A stretch of 64,000 nt of DNA, taken from the NCBI GenBank assembly GCA_965243185.1, contig OZ251531.1, forward strand, positions 2,232,001-2,296,000, in the 5' to 3' direction. Of this stretch, positions 6,846-15,815 are shown in pieces (the stretch's first letter is position 1; every line of letters begins with the position of its first letter). Below the pieces are notes generated by a model that searched no databases, was not told the DNA's origin, and saw nothing but the letters and a program-made list of their open reading frames with translations. A program made the translations under genes and the position numbers. This DNA is from CBDBCU01 sp965243185 (lineage in GTDB: Bacteria > Chloroflexota > Dehalococcoidia > Lucifugimonadales > UBA3495).

Positions 6846-9506
6846 CTAACCCTTGCTCCCATTGCGCGCCCGCTCCTGCAACTCATACAACTTGTTAATC
6901 GCCTCCAGCGGCGTCAAGTTGGGAATATCCAAGTCCAGCACCGCATCCCGCAGCGGCTCCTCCGGCTGAAACAACGGCATTTGCGCGATAGCCGCCTCCT
7001 GCCCCGACCGCCGGCCCTTGCCGCCGGCCCGGCTCGATGCCGCGCCCTGCTCCAGTTCCGCCAACGCCTCCCACGCCCGGCTCACTACCGCCCGCGGCAG
7101 CCCGGCCAGTTGCGCCACATGAACCCCGTAACTGCGGTCGGCTCCCCCCGGCACAATCCGATGCAGAAACACTACCCGCCCCTCCTCCTCGGCCACTGCC
7201 ACGCTGTAGTTGCGGACGCCCGGCAAAGTCTGCGCCAACTCCGTCAATTCGTGGTAGTGCGTGGCAAACAGCGACTTGCAGCCCAAACGCGGGTCATTAT
7301 GCAGATGTTCAATCACCGCCCGGGCAATTGACAACCCGTCATAAGTGCTAGTGCCGCGCCCGATTTCATCCAGCACCACCAGCGACCGCGGCGTGGCTTG
7401 GTTCAATATCGCCGCCGTTTCCACCATCTCCACCATAAAAGTGGACTGCCCGGTGGTCAAATCATCCTGCAACCCCACCCGCGTAAAAATCCGATCCACT
7501 AACCCGATTTCCGCCGCCGCCGCCGGCACAAAGCTCCCGATTTGCGCCATCAAAACGATAATCGCCGCTTGCCGTATATAGGTGGACTTCCCCGCCATAT
7601 TCGGCCCGGTCAGCACAATCACCCGCGCCGCGCCATTGGCAATCTGCAAATCGTTAGGCACATAAGCCCCCGCCCCCAGCGTCCGCTCCACTACCGGATG
7701 CCGCCCGTCCTTGATACTGATGGCATCCCCACCGTTCAGCTTCGGCCGCACATAGTCGTACCGCACTGCTACTTCAGCCAGGGCCGCGAACACATCCAAA
7801 GCCGCAATCCCGGCCGCTAACCGCCCGATTGGCTCCGCATATCCCCCCAACTGGCTGCACACCTGCCGAAACAGCGATCGCTCCAATTCCTGAATCCGTT
7901 CCTGCGAATGTAGCACCAGCGACTCGTACTCTTTCAACTCCGGGACGATGAACCGTTCCCCGTTAGTCAAAGTCTGCCGGCGGATATAATCCGGCGGCGC
8001 CTGCCGCAGGTTGGCTTTGCTGATCTCGATGTAATACCCGAAAATCTGATTGTAGCCTACCCGCAGGTTGCGGATGCCGGTGCGTTGCCGTTCCCGGCTT
8101 TCCAACCCGGCGATAAAACCCCGGGCATCCCGCCCGGCCGCTTTCAATTCATCCAGTTCCGGGGAAAAGCCTTCCCGGATAACCTTGCCTTCCCCCACAA
8201 TCCCCGTCGGTTCCGCGGCGATAGATTCCTCAATCAGCGCCGCCGCCGCTGGCACCGGCCCCAACTGCCGCGCCAGCCAAGCCACCGACTCCGCCGCCCC
8301 ATCCTCTCTTGCCAAAGTAGCCGCCAGCGACTCCGCCGCCGCCAGCCCCGCTTTCAACGCCGTCAAGTCCCGGGGCATCGCCGTGCCGGCTTGCACCCGC
8401 CCCAGTATCCGCTCCAAATCGGCAATGTTGCCCAACAGACTGCGGGCATCGCTGCGGCGGAAAGCGTCGGCGAAAAAATGCTCCACCGCATCCAGCCGCT
8501 GCTCCAACTCCCCGGTCTCCAGCAGCGGCTGCCCCAGCCATCGCCGCAGCAGACGCCCGCCCATCGCCGTCCGGGTATCATCCAACGCCGCCAGCAGCGA
8601 AAACTGCCGGCTTTCCCACCGCCCGGCTGCAAACAACTCCAGATTGCGCCGGGTTTGCGCATCCAGCGTCATATAAGCCGCCGTGGAATAAACCCCCAAC
8701 GCCGCCAGCCGGGGCTTGGCCGCCTTGTAAGTCTGCCCCAAGTAATCCACAATCGCCCCGGCCGCCCGCGTCGCCAACGGCAAATCGGCGCACCCAAAGG
8801 CTTCCAAAGAGCGAATGTCATAGTGGGACAGCAGCGCATCCCGGGCGATGTCCCAGTCAAAAGTAGCCGGGTTCAGCCGGGTCAAGGAATAGCCCGACCG
8901 GTCAACGCCCTCTCCGCCATCCTCTACGGAACCGGAGCCGTATCCGTGGCCGTTGCCGGCCCCCAACCATGCCGGCGGCGTATCGGCCGCCGCGATCAGA
9001 ACTTCCGCCGGCCCAATCCGCTCCAACTCCGGCAATAGTCGCTCCACCGCCAGTTGTGTTGCCGCAAACTCCCCAGTGGTAATGTCCACATAAGCCAGCC
9101 CCGCCGCCGCCTCATCCACTACTACCGCCGCCAAGTAGTTGTTGGCTTTCTGCTCCAGCAGCCCCGTCTCTACCACTGTGCCCGGCGTAACCACCCGCAC
9201 CACATCCCGCTCCACCAATCCTCGGGATGCCGCCGGGTCCGACAGCTGTTCGCAGATGGCTACCTTATGCCCCTTCTTGATCAGCCGCGCCAAGTACGAC
9301 TCCAGCGCCACCGCCGGGATCCCGGCCATTGGCACTTTCAGGCTCTTGCCCAAGCGGCGCGAAGTGAGCGCAATCTCCAACTCCCGCGCCGCCAAATGCG
9401 CGTCATCGTCAAAAGTTTCGTAAAAATCCCCCATCCGGAACAGCACCAACGCGTCCGGATAGGAATGTTTGATTTTTAGATACTGGCGGCGTACCGGCGT
9501 AACCAT
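6846..9506 (-). CDS. mutS: DNA mismatch repair protein MutS
   Basis: The product has 886 residues, the usual length. Domain I has 'RMGDFYETFDDDA', with the mismatch-contacting Phe-x-Glu region represented by 'GDFYETF'. The C-terminal ATPase has Walker A 'LTGPNMAGKSTYIRQ', a Walker B region 'SLVVLDEIGRGTSTYDG', and the downstream His signature 'ATHYHELTELA'. It recognises mismatches and recruits MutL, which is encoded downstream on the same strand. One oddity is a low-complexity Gly-rich insert (residues near 190-205, 'NGHGYGSGS') in the connector region. The start ATG fits the family's 'TPxRRQYLxIK' opening, and GGTGGG precedes it closely. Confidence 0.97.
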   Translation of the reverse strand: MVTPVRRQYLKIKHSYPDALVLFRMGDFYETFDDDAHLAARELEIALTSRRLGKSLKVPMAGIPAVALESYLARLIKKGHKVAICEQLSDPAASRGLVERDVVRVVTPGTVVETGLLEQKANNYLAAVVVDEAAAGLAYVDITTGEFAATQLAVERLLPELERIGPAEVLIAAADTPPAWLGAGNGHGYGSGSVEDGGEGVDRSGYSLTRLNPATFDWDIARDALLSHYDIRSLEAFGCADLPLATRAAGAIVDYLGQTYKAAKPRLAALGVYSTAAYMTLDAQTRRNLELFAAGRWESRQFSLLAALDDTRTAMGGRLLRRWLGQPLLETGELEQRLDAVEHFFADAFRRSDARSLLGNIADLERILGRVQAGTAMPRDLTALKAGLAAAESLAATLAREDGAAESVAWLARQLGPVPAAAALIEESIAAEPTGIVGEGKVIREGFSPELDELKAAGRDARGFIAGLESRERQRTGIRNLRVGYNQIFGYYIEISKANLRQAPPDYIRRQTLTNGERFIVPELKEYESLVLHSQERIQELERSLFRQVCSQLGGYAEPIGRLAAGIAALDVFAALAEVAVRYDYVRPKLNGGDAISIKDGRHPVVERTLGAGAYVPNDLQIANGAARVIVLTGPNMAGKSTYIRQAAIIVLMAQIGSFVPAAAAEIGLVDRIFTRVGLQDDLTTGQSTFMVEMVETAAILNQATPRSLVVLDEIGRGTSTYDGLSIARAVIEHLHNDPRLGCKSLFATHYHELTELAQTLPGVRNYSVAVAEEEGRVVFLHRIVPGGADRSYGVHVAQLAGLPRAVVSRAWEALAELEQGAASSRAGGKGRRSGQEAAIAQMPLFQPEEPLRDAVLDLDIPNLTPLEAINKLYELQERARNGSKG

Positions 9507-9604
9507 CAGCCCACCGAACCCTTCCCGCTCTGAACAAATATCCCCTTTGCCCGGATCCGGTTGCCAGGTCTCTCCGACTCACGCCGGGCAAATACCCCGC
9601 ATAC

Positions 9605-9649
9605 CAAAGAAAACCGGTTAGGGCAGCGCTGCCATTCTACCCTAACCGG
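9605..9649 (-). terminator. Intrinsic terminator of the nuo-like operon
   Basis: On the minus strand a 10-bp perfect stem, CCGGTTAGGG with CCCTAACCGG, is followed directly by TTTTCTTT. It lies just after the ferredoxin-NADP reductase stop and before mutS, so it closes the operon that starts near 17.3 kb. Confidence 0.85.
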
Positions 9650-9676
9650 CGTACCCTTACCAAGGGCAAAGCGGCC

Positions 9677-10444
9677 CTACTCTTTCCAGAACCGTTCCTC
9701 CCGGAACTGCCAACCCTGCGGCGTAACTATTTCCTTCACCCCGGCAATCATCCCCGGATGCCCGCAGGTATAGACCATCGTATCCTCTGGCGGCAGGTCA
9801 AACTCGGCCAGGTAATGCTCCACCAGATTGTTGAGCCGTCCCGTTGCCCCGGCCCACCCGGCGTTGCGCTCCTCATTAGGACGACTCACCGCCGGCACAA
9901 ACTTGATAAAATCCGGATACTGCGCCGCCAGTGCCGCCAACTCCCGGTCATAGGTCAGCTCATCCTGATAACTGGCGCCCAGCAGCACATAAAAATAGTG
10001 GCCCGTCCCGCCCTGATGCAGATACTCCCGGATGATGCTCAAGTACGGCCCCACCCCGGTCACCGTGGCCAGCATCAAATGATGATGTACCTTTTCGTTC
10101 AGGGTAAAAATCCCCTTGGGCCGCGGCCGGATGGACATTGTATCCCCCACCGCCATTTGCCACATCTTGGGCGTCAACCCCCCCTCCGGCACCAACTCCA
10201 CGAAAATCTCCAGCGTCTCCTCGTACGGCGCGGACACGATGGAATAGGCCCGTTCCACTCCCTCTTTGCCCAGGGTGCAATACTGCCCCGGCTTGAACTT
10301 GAACGGCCCCTCCTGCGGCGCCAGCTTCATCACCATCAACTCCTCGGTGATGTCCCGCCGTTCAACCAGTTCGGCTTGCGGCAGCTGGTCCGTGCGGTAT
10401 TGCGGCCGCCCCGGGGCCGCCGCCCTATCGCTGCTGGTGGTCAT
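9677..10444 (-). CDS. Ferredoxin/flavodoxin-NADP(H) reductase family protein
   Basis: This 255-residue flavoprotein transfers electrons between NADP(H) and ferredoxin or flavodoxin. The FAD site has 'RAYSIVSAPYE' (RxYS motif). The nucleotide domain has 'TVTGVGPYLSIIREYL' and 'VYTCGHPGMI', and the C-terminus ends 'REERFWKE', as in bacterial FPR-type enzymes. It is the last gene of the operon encoding NuoE-, NuoF- and NuoG-like subunits and lies 135 bases after the NuoG-like gene. It may link NADPH/ferredoxin pools to that complex, which is an inference. Confidence 0.88.
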   Translation of the reverse strand: MTTSSDRAAAPGRPQYRTDQLPQAELVERRDITEELMVMKLAPQEGPFKFKPGQYCTLGKEGVERAYSIVSAPYEETLEIFVELVPEGGLTPKMWQMAVGDTMSIRPRPKGIFTLNEKVHHHLMLATVTGVGPYLSIIREYLHQGGTGHYFYVLLGASYQDELTYDRELAALAAQYPDFIKFVPAVSRPNEERNAGWAGATGRLNNLVEHYLAEFDLPPEDTMVYTCGHPGMIAGVKEIVTPQGWQFREERFWKE

Positions 10445-10579
10445 CTTTACCTCGCTTCAACTAATTTTCCAGGGATTGCCGGGGACAATTCACCCCGAAC
10501 GTTTCCCAAACCGTCCGAAACTAAACCGCCGTCTCCGAACTACCCTCCGGTCAATCCGTCCCCGCCGGCTCGCAATACC

Positions 10580-13441
10580 CTAATCCCCGTTACCGCCCTC
10601 CGCCGCCACTTTCACCACCCGCGCCGGCAAAATATCCAACCCCGGCACCCGGGACATCGGATCCGGCTCCGTCGAATTCTGCAAATCCACCGCCAGTTGC
10701 CCGAACAGAATCGTCGCCGCCACCGTCCCCCTCGGCCGCGCCGAATCCAGCCGCGCTTGCCCGGCCAGCCGTCCTCCCGGCGTCTGCACTTCCACTGTAT
10801 CCCCCTCGACAATGCCCCACGCGGCCGCATCCTCCGGGTTCAACTCCACCACTTCCTCCCGTTCAATGCGGTTGCTACCGCCCGGCCCATCCGCCGTCAC
10901 CCGGGTATCCCGATCCCGTTGCAGCAGCACCCGCCCCGGCACAAACCGCGCCGGATAATCCCCATCCACATCCGCCGCGGCCAGCGCCGCCCGGAATTGC
11001 GGAATCAGCCAATCCGCCTTGCCCCCGGGAAAACCATCCTGGTACAGAATCGCCGTCCCGCCGCCGCTTTCCCCCGCCGGCCACTGTAGCCCCCGCTGCT
11101 CCTTGCTGACATAAAGCAACTGTGTCGGCTGCGGACTTTCCAACCCGCTCCGCAAAGTCAACCCCGTTTCCTTTTCCAACCGGGCATAGGATATTCCGGC
11201 ATAATTGGGAACCACTTCCGCGATTTCATCCATCACCGCCCCGGCATCCGGATAGTCAAAGCCGGCCGCGCCCAACCGTTGCCCCAACTGGCAAAACACC
11301 CACTGCTCCGGTTTAGCGTTGCCGCTTTGCGGCTGAAACACCGGCCGCACCCGCTGCACCCGTCGCTCCAAATTGGTATAAGTCCCATCCTTTTCCGCAA
11401 AGGATACCCGCGGCAAAACTACCTCCGCCAGTTGCGCCGGCCGGCTCAGGAAAGTATCCATCACCACCAGAAACTCCAGGTTCTGCAATGCCGCCAACCC
11501 GTCCCCCAAGCGGCCGTTCACCAGGTTATAGCTGTCTCCCACCAGCAGCATTGCCTTGACCGTCCCTTGCCGCGCCGCCGCCGCCATTTGCGGCAAGCCC
11601 AAACCGGCCTCCGTTGGCAAAGCGCAGCCCCACCGTTCCTCCAGTTCCTGCCGCGCCGGACGTTCCCCCCGCCCGGGTTTCACTCCCGGCAGTAGGTCGT
11701 GAACGCAGCCCACATCCACCGCGCCCGCTTCATTAGTTCCTTGCGGCAGCGGATAAATCCCTGCCCCCGCCTTGCCCACATTCCCGGTCAGTAACGCCAG
11801 GTTCACCAAAGCGTTGACGCAATCCCGCTGCAAATCCGGGTCGATGTTGTCCAGCGAATAGCAAACCGCGGCCTTATCCGCCTCCCCGAAAAACTCGGCC
11901 GCCCGGGCCATTTCCGCCCGCCCCACTCCGGTAATGGCGGCGATTTCCTCCAGATCCAGGTTGTTCAGGTAGTAATACAGCGTAGCCGGATCCTCGCACC
12001 GCTGCTCCACCCATTCCTTATCGACCCGCCCCTGCTCCACCACTTCCCGCAGTAATCCCCCCAGTAGCAGCAACTCCGTGCCGGGAATCGGCCGCAGCCA
12101 GCAGGCGGCGTAGCGGGTCAGCTCTACCTCCCGGGGGTCAATAACTATCAGCTTCGCCCCGGCTTTCACCGCCCGCTTTATCGGCACCCCCACCACATTG
12201 TTGTCCTCGGTCAGGTTGCTGTTGAACACCAAAATCGCCCCGGCCCGCTCCAAATCCCAAATCGGATTGGTCGCCCACCGGTAACCCAAGGCTTGCTCCA
12301 ACCCCCCGGTCAATTCCGGCTGCAAGTTGGAAGTCAAGTCCACATTGTTGGACTGCATCGCCACCCGCGCCAACTTCTGCGCCAGGTAATGCTCCTCCGT
12401 AGTCCCGTTGGGCGCTGCCAACAGCCCGAAAGCCGCTCCCCGGTACTCGGCCAGCCGTTGGGCAATGTAGTCCAACGCCTCCTCCCAGCTGCATTCCGTC
12501 AGTTGCCCCTCCCGCCGTAGCAGCGGCGTCTGCAACCGGTCGCCCCGGTTAATAAACTCCAACCCGAACTTCCCCTTGAAACACCCTTGCCCCCGGTTGG
12601 CGGGCGAATTATATTCCGGCACCACCCGAATCAGCTGCCCGTCCCCGTTCAGCTCCAAATTCAGCTGACAGCCCACCGGGCAGTGCGGGCAAATCGTCCG
12701 TTCCACCCGCCGCGCCTTTTCCCACTTGTGTTCCCGCTCCACCAACGCCCCTACCGGGCAGACATCAATACACGCCCCGCAAAACTCGCACCCCGACTCC
12801 AGTAGCGATGACCCGAAAGAAGTCCCCACCAACGCCTTGCCCGACCGTTCGGTGAAACAAATAGCGTCATCCCCCCGGATTTCCTCACACGCCCGCACGC
12901 ACCGCCCGCAGGTGATGCACAGGTTATAGTCCCGGTCATAAAAGGGATCCGCCACTTCCAGCGGAATCTGCTTGTATTTATAGTTCAGCGGCGACTCCAG
13001 CTCCATCCCCAGATAGCGCACCGTATCCTTGAACTCGCACCGCTCATTCTTGGGACAGGTAACGCAGCGGTCATTCACCGCCACATGACGCAGGCAAATA
13101 TCCTGCGGCCCGCAAATGTCAATCCGATGGCAGGTCAGGCAGCCGTTGGGATGTTCCGCAATCAGCATCTGCATTACCGACCGCCGCAGTTCGTTCACAT
13201 CCCGCGTCTCGCTGCGAATTCGCATCCCGTCCGCCGCCGGCAAAGTGCAGGCCGCCGGAAAGCCCCGCCCGCCTTCGACCGCCACCACGCACATTCGGCA
13301 GGCCGCGTACGGCTCCATCCCCGGATGGTAGCACAGATACGGAACATAGATGCCGGCGTCAATGGCCGCTTCCAGGACCATTTTGCCCCGTTCCGTAGTT
13401 ATCTCCACCCCGTCAATGGCGATGGTAATTTCCTCAGCCAT
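10580..13441 (-). CDS. NuoG/FdhA-like iron-sulfur molybdopterin-fold subunit lacking the formate dehydrogenase active site
   Basis: The 953-residue protein has an N-terminal [2Fe-2S] domain (Cys 37, 48, 51, 65), then the HxxxCxxCxxxxxC cluster of NuoG ('HPNGCLTCHRIDIC'), two 4Fe-4S motifs ('CITCGRCVRAC', 'CEFCGACIDVC') and a molybdopterin-oxidoreductase domain with its own cluster ('CPHCPVGC') and a C-terminal Molydop_binding region. Its best family match by eye is FdhA/FdhF. However, the region aligned with the E. coli FdhF Sec140-His pair reads NNVDLTSNLQPE here, so Gln374 and Pro replace Sec/Cys and His. It is thus unlikely to oxidise formate and may act as an electron-transfer subunit like NuoG. 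It follows NuoF by 45 bases. Confidence 0.85.
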   Translation of the reverse strand: MAEEITIAIDGVEITTERGKMVLEAAIDAGIYVPYLCYHPGMEPYAACRMCVVAVEGGRGFPAACTLPAADGMRIRSETRDVNELRRSVMQMLIAEHPNGCLTCHRIDICGPQDICLRHVAVNDRCVTCPKNERCEFKDTVRYLGMELESPLNYKYKQIPLEVADPFYDRDYNLCITCGRCVRACEEIRGDDAICFTERSGKALVGTSFGSSLLESGCEFCGACIDVCPVGALVEREHKWEKARRVERTICPHCPVGCQLNLELNGDGQLIRVVPEYNSPANRGQGCFKGKFGLEFINRGDRLQTPLLRREGQLTECSWEEALDYIAQRLAEYRGAAFGLLAAPNGTTEEHYLAQKLARVAMQSNNVDLTSNLQPELTGGLEQALGYRWATNPIWDLERAGAILVFNSNLTEDNNVVGVPIKRAVKAGAKLIVIDPREVELTRYAACWLRPIPGTELLLLGGLLREVVEQGRVDKEWVEQRCEDPATLYYYLNNLDLEEIAAITGVGRAEMARAAEFFGEADKAAVCYSLDNIDPDLQRDCVNALVNLALLTGNVGKAGAGIYPLPQGTNEAGAVDVGCVHDLLPGVKPGRGERPARQELEERWGCALPTEAGLGLPQMAAAARQGTVKAMLLVGDSYNLVNGRLGDGLAALQNLEFLVVMDTFLSRPAQLAEVVLPRVSFAEKDGTYTNLERRVQRVRPVFQPQSGNAKPEQWVFCQLGQRLGAAGFDYPDAGAVMDEIAEVVPNYAGISYARLEKETGLTLRSGLESPQPTQLLYVSKEQRGLQWPAGESGGGTAILYQDGFPGGKADWLIPQFRAALAAADVDGDYPARFVPGRVLLQRDRDTRVTADGPGGSNRIEREEVVELNPEDAAAWGIVEGDTVEVQTPGGRLAGQARLDSARPRGTVAATILFGQLAVDLQNSTEPDPMSRVPGLDILPARVVKVAAEGGNGD

Positions 13442-13486
13442 TCAATCCTCGCGCAGCCCTTGCCCAATGCTGCTGCTAATCGTCAA

Positions 13487-15211
13487 CTACCGCCGGCTCA
13501 GCCGCGGCGTAAAATGCGGCTCCCCGCACCGGCCGGTCGGACACCGCTTCTCCTCAATATGCGCCGCAAACTCCTCGGGAAAATACCGCAGCGCCGACGC
13601 CACCGGGCTGAACCCCAATTGCCCATGCCCGCACAGCGAACCGGCTTGCATATTCAACCCCACCGACCGCATCAAATCCAAATCCTCCGGGCCGCCCTCC
13701 AGCCGTCCAATCCGCTCCAACGCCTCCAGCAGATGACTCATCCCCATCCGACAGGGAAAGCACTTGCCGCAGGACTCGTACTGGCAAAAGGCAATCAATA
13801 CCCGCGTCAAATCCACCACGCAGGCATCATCCCCCGCGGCGATTATCCCCCCGGAACCCAAAATCGCCCCGGCATTGCGAAACACCTCAAAATCCAGCAG
13901 CAAATCCGCCGCATCGATCCCCAGCACGCCCCCCAACGGCCCCCCGGTCTGAATAAACTTCAACTTCCGGCCCGCCGGCGGCCCCCCGGCAATTTCATAC
14001 AGCACCTCTTGCAGGTTCAACCCCATCGGCAGCTCCACCATTCCGGTATAATTCAACGCCCCGCTCAGGCACAAAATCACCGTCCCGGTGCTGCGCTCGT
14101 GGCCGATGCCCGCAAACCACTCTCCGCCCTTGGCGATAATCTCCGGCACATACGCCAAAGTTTTGACATTGTTGATATTGGTCGGCTTCCCGAAAACTCC
14201 CACTTGCGCCGGAAACGGCGGCCGGTACCGCGGCATCGACCGCTTCCCCTCAATGGCCTCCATCAACGCCGTTTCCTCCCCGGCAACATAGGAATCCCCG
14301 GTTAAAGCCACCTCCAGGTCAAACTGGAACCCCGACCCCAGAATATCCGCCCCCAGTAGTCCCAACTCGTAGGCTTGCGCCACCGCCGCCTTGGCCCGCT
14401 CAATCGGCCCATCGTGCCCGTGCCGAATGAAAATATACCCGTAGTTGGCCCCGGTAGCGTACCCGGCCAGTATCATCCCCTCCACTACCGTATGCGGGTC
14501 GCTCTCCAAAATCCCCTTATCGTTAAACGCCCCCGGGTCGCCCTCCTCGCAGTTGCACAGAATATACTTGTCCGCCGCCCCGTTATCCGCCAGAAACTTC
14601 CACTTAACCCCGGTGGCAAAGGCCGCGCCGCCGCGCCCCCGCAGCCCCGACGCCGTAACCTCCTCCCTTACCCCCTCCGGCGTCATTGCCGTCAACGCCT
14701 GCTGCAAAGCCGCGTAACCCCCGTTAGCCACATACTGGTAAATATCCAGCGGGTCAATCTGCCCGGCATTCCGCAAAGCAATCCGCTGCTCCTTAACCCG
14801 CATCGGATGCCGGTTCAAGTCCGGCAGCCCAATGCCGCCGCTGTCATCCCCCTCGGGATAAATGCAGCCCAACGCAGCCGCCGCTACCGGTACGCCCCCG
14901 ACAATATGGGACGCCACAATTTCCTCGGCCAATTCCGGGCTGACCTTCCCGTAAAAAACCCGCGCCTGCCCCGGCACGGCCACCTCCACCAACGGCTCCG
15001 CAAAGCACAGCCCCAAGCAGCCCACCCGACTCACCACCGCATCCAAACCCCGCCTTGCCAACGCCGTCTCCAGCGCCGCCGCCGCTTCCTCCGCTCCCGC
15101 CGCCTGCCCGCACAACGCCGTCCCCACCCGCAGCCACGGCCGCCCGCCGGCCGTCAACTCCGTCCAGCGGCTGGCCGCGGCGGCCTGGATTTCCTCAAAA
15201 GTGGGGAACAT
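13487..15211 (-). CDS. NADH-binding flavoprotein subunit, NuoF/HoxF type
   Basis: The 574-residue protein should carry FMN and NAD(H). An N-terminal [2Fe-2S] thioredoxin-like domain (about residues 20-110, with 'GCLGLC') precedes the NuoF core. The core has 'GLRGRGGAAFATGVKW' (Gly-rich NADH/FMN loop) and 'ESCGKCFPCRMG', the 4Fe-4S CxxCxxC site. The extra N-terminal domain is typical of HoxF/HydB/NAD-dependent formate dehydrogenase subunits rather than plain complex I NuoF. It sits between NuoE (8-base gap) and the NuoG-like gene, as in soluble NAD-linked dehydrogenase complexes. No complex I membrane subunits occur nearby. Confidence 0.92.
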   Translation of the reverse strand: MFPTFEEIQAAAASRWTELTAGGRPWLRVGTALCGQAAGAEEAAAALETALARRGLDAVVSRVGCLGLCFAEPLVEVAVPGQARVFYGKVSPELAEEIVASHIVGGVPVAAAALGCIYPEGDDSGGIGLPDLNRHPMRVKEQRIALRNAGQIDPLDIYQYVANGGYAALQQALTAMTPEGVREEVTASGLRGRGGAAFATGVKWKFLADNGAADKYILCNCEEGDPGAFNDKGILESDPHTVVEGMILAGYATGANYGYIFIRHGHDGPIERAKAAVAQAYELGLLGADILGSGFQFDLEVALTGDSYVAGEETALMEAIEGKRSMPRYRPPFPAQVGVFGKPTNINNVKTLAYVPEIIAKGGEWFAGIGHERSTGTVILCLSGALNYTGMVELPMGLNLQEVLYEIAGGPPAGRKLKFIQTGGPLGGVLGIDAADLLLDFEVFRNAGAILGSGGIIAAGDDACVVDLTRVLIAFCQYESCGKCFPCRMGMSHLLEALERIGRLEGGPEDLDLMRSVGLNMQAGSLCGHGQLGFSPVASALRYFPEEFAAHIEEKRCPTGRCGEPHFTPRLSRR

Positions 15212-15219
15212 ACCGAACT

Positions 15220-15693
15220 TTACTCCGGAGACTGACCCAAGGCTTGGGTCACCCGGCGGCCCGCTTCCTCCGGCGAAAGCCGGCCGACTAAATGATGATT
15301 AACCGACATCACCGGCGCCAGGGCGCAGGCCCCCAAGCAGGTATTGTACCGCACCGACAGCCGCCCGTCCGGGGTATCGCCTTCCTCCTCCAACCCGGCC
15401 GCCGCCAGCGTCGCCGCAATCACCGGCATTGCCCCAACCAAATGGCACGACGGCCCCCAGCAGACCTCAATCCGCTGCTCGCAAGGCGGCGTCGTGCGAA
15501 AATTGGGATAAAAGGACACCACCGCCCAAACATCATTGACCGTAGCCTGGTTGAACTCCGCCACCGCCGCCACCGCTTCCTTGGGGATATACCCCAATTC
15601 ATCCTCCACCGCCAGCAGCGACGACAGAATCGTAATCGTCCGTTGCGGCTGCCGCGCCACCGCCCGGCTGCTCCGTTCCTTCAGCCCATCCAT
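15220..15693 (-). CDS. NuoE/HoxE-type [2Fe-2S] subunit
   Basis: The 157-residue product has the thioredoxin-like [2Fe-2S] site: 'CWGPSC' (Cx4C) and later 'CLGAC' (Cx3C) after about 37 residues, as in NuoE. The ATG at 15693 gives the usual family length; the open frame extends 380 bases further upstream but that part is low-complexity Gly-rich noise and overlaps the DsbA-like gene. NuoE passes electrons from NADH-reduced FMN in NuoF. It begins the NuoE-NuoF-NuoG trio. Confidence 0.92.
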   Translation of the reverse strand: MDGLKERSSRAVARQPQRTITILSSLLAVEDELGYIPKEAVAAVAEFNQATVNDVWAVVSFYPNFRTTPPCEQRIEVCWGPSCHLVGAMPVIAATLAAAGLEEEGDTPDGRLSVRYNTCLGACALAPVMSVNHHLVGRLSPEEAGRRVTQALGQSPE

Positions 15694-15815
15694 CTGCCGG
15701 GAACCTGACCTCTGCCTAAATACTCTGCGCCTGACTATCGCCCCGCCCCGTAACCCCGCCGGAATGTTACCACAGGAAAATAGGCGGTTCAACCAATTTT
15801 CCCGCCGCCAGCCCC

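Noticed and set aside
12320..12352. Search for a third selenocysteine in the FdhA-like subunit
   Set aside because: The position aligned with FdhF Sec140 is a sense codon (Gln, CAG); no UGA occurs in the frame.
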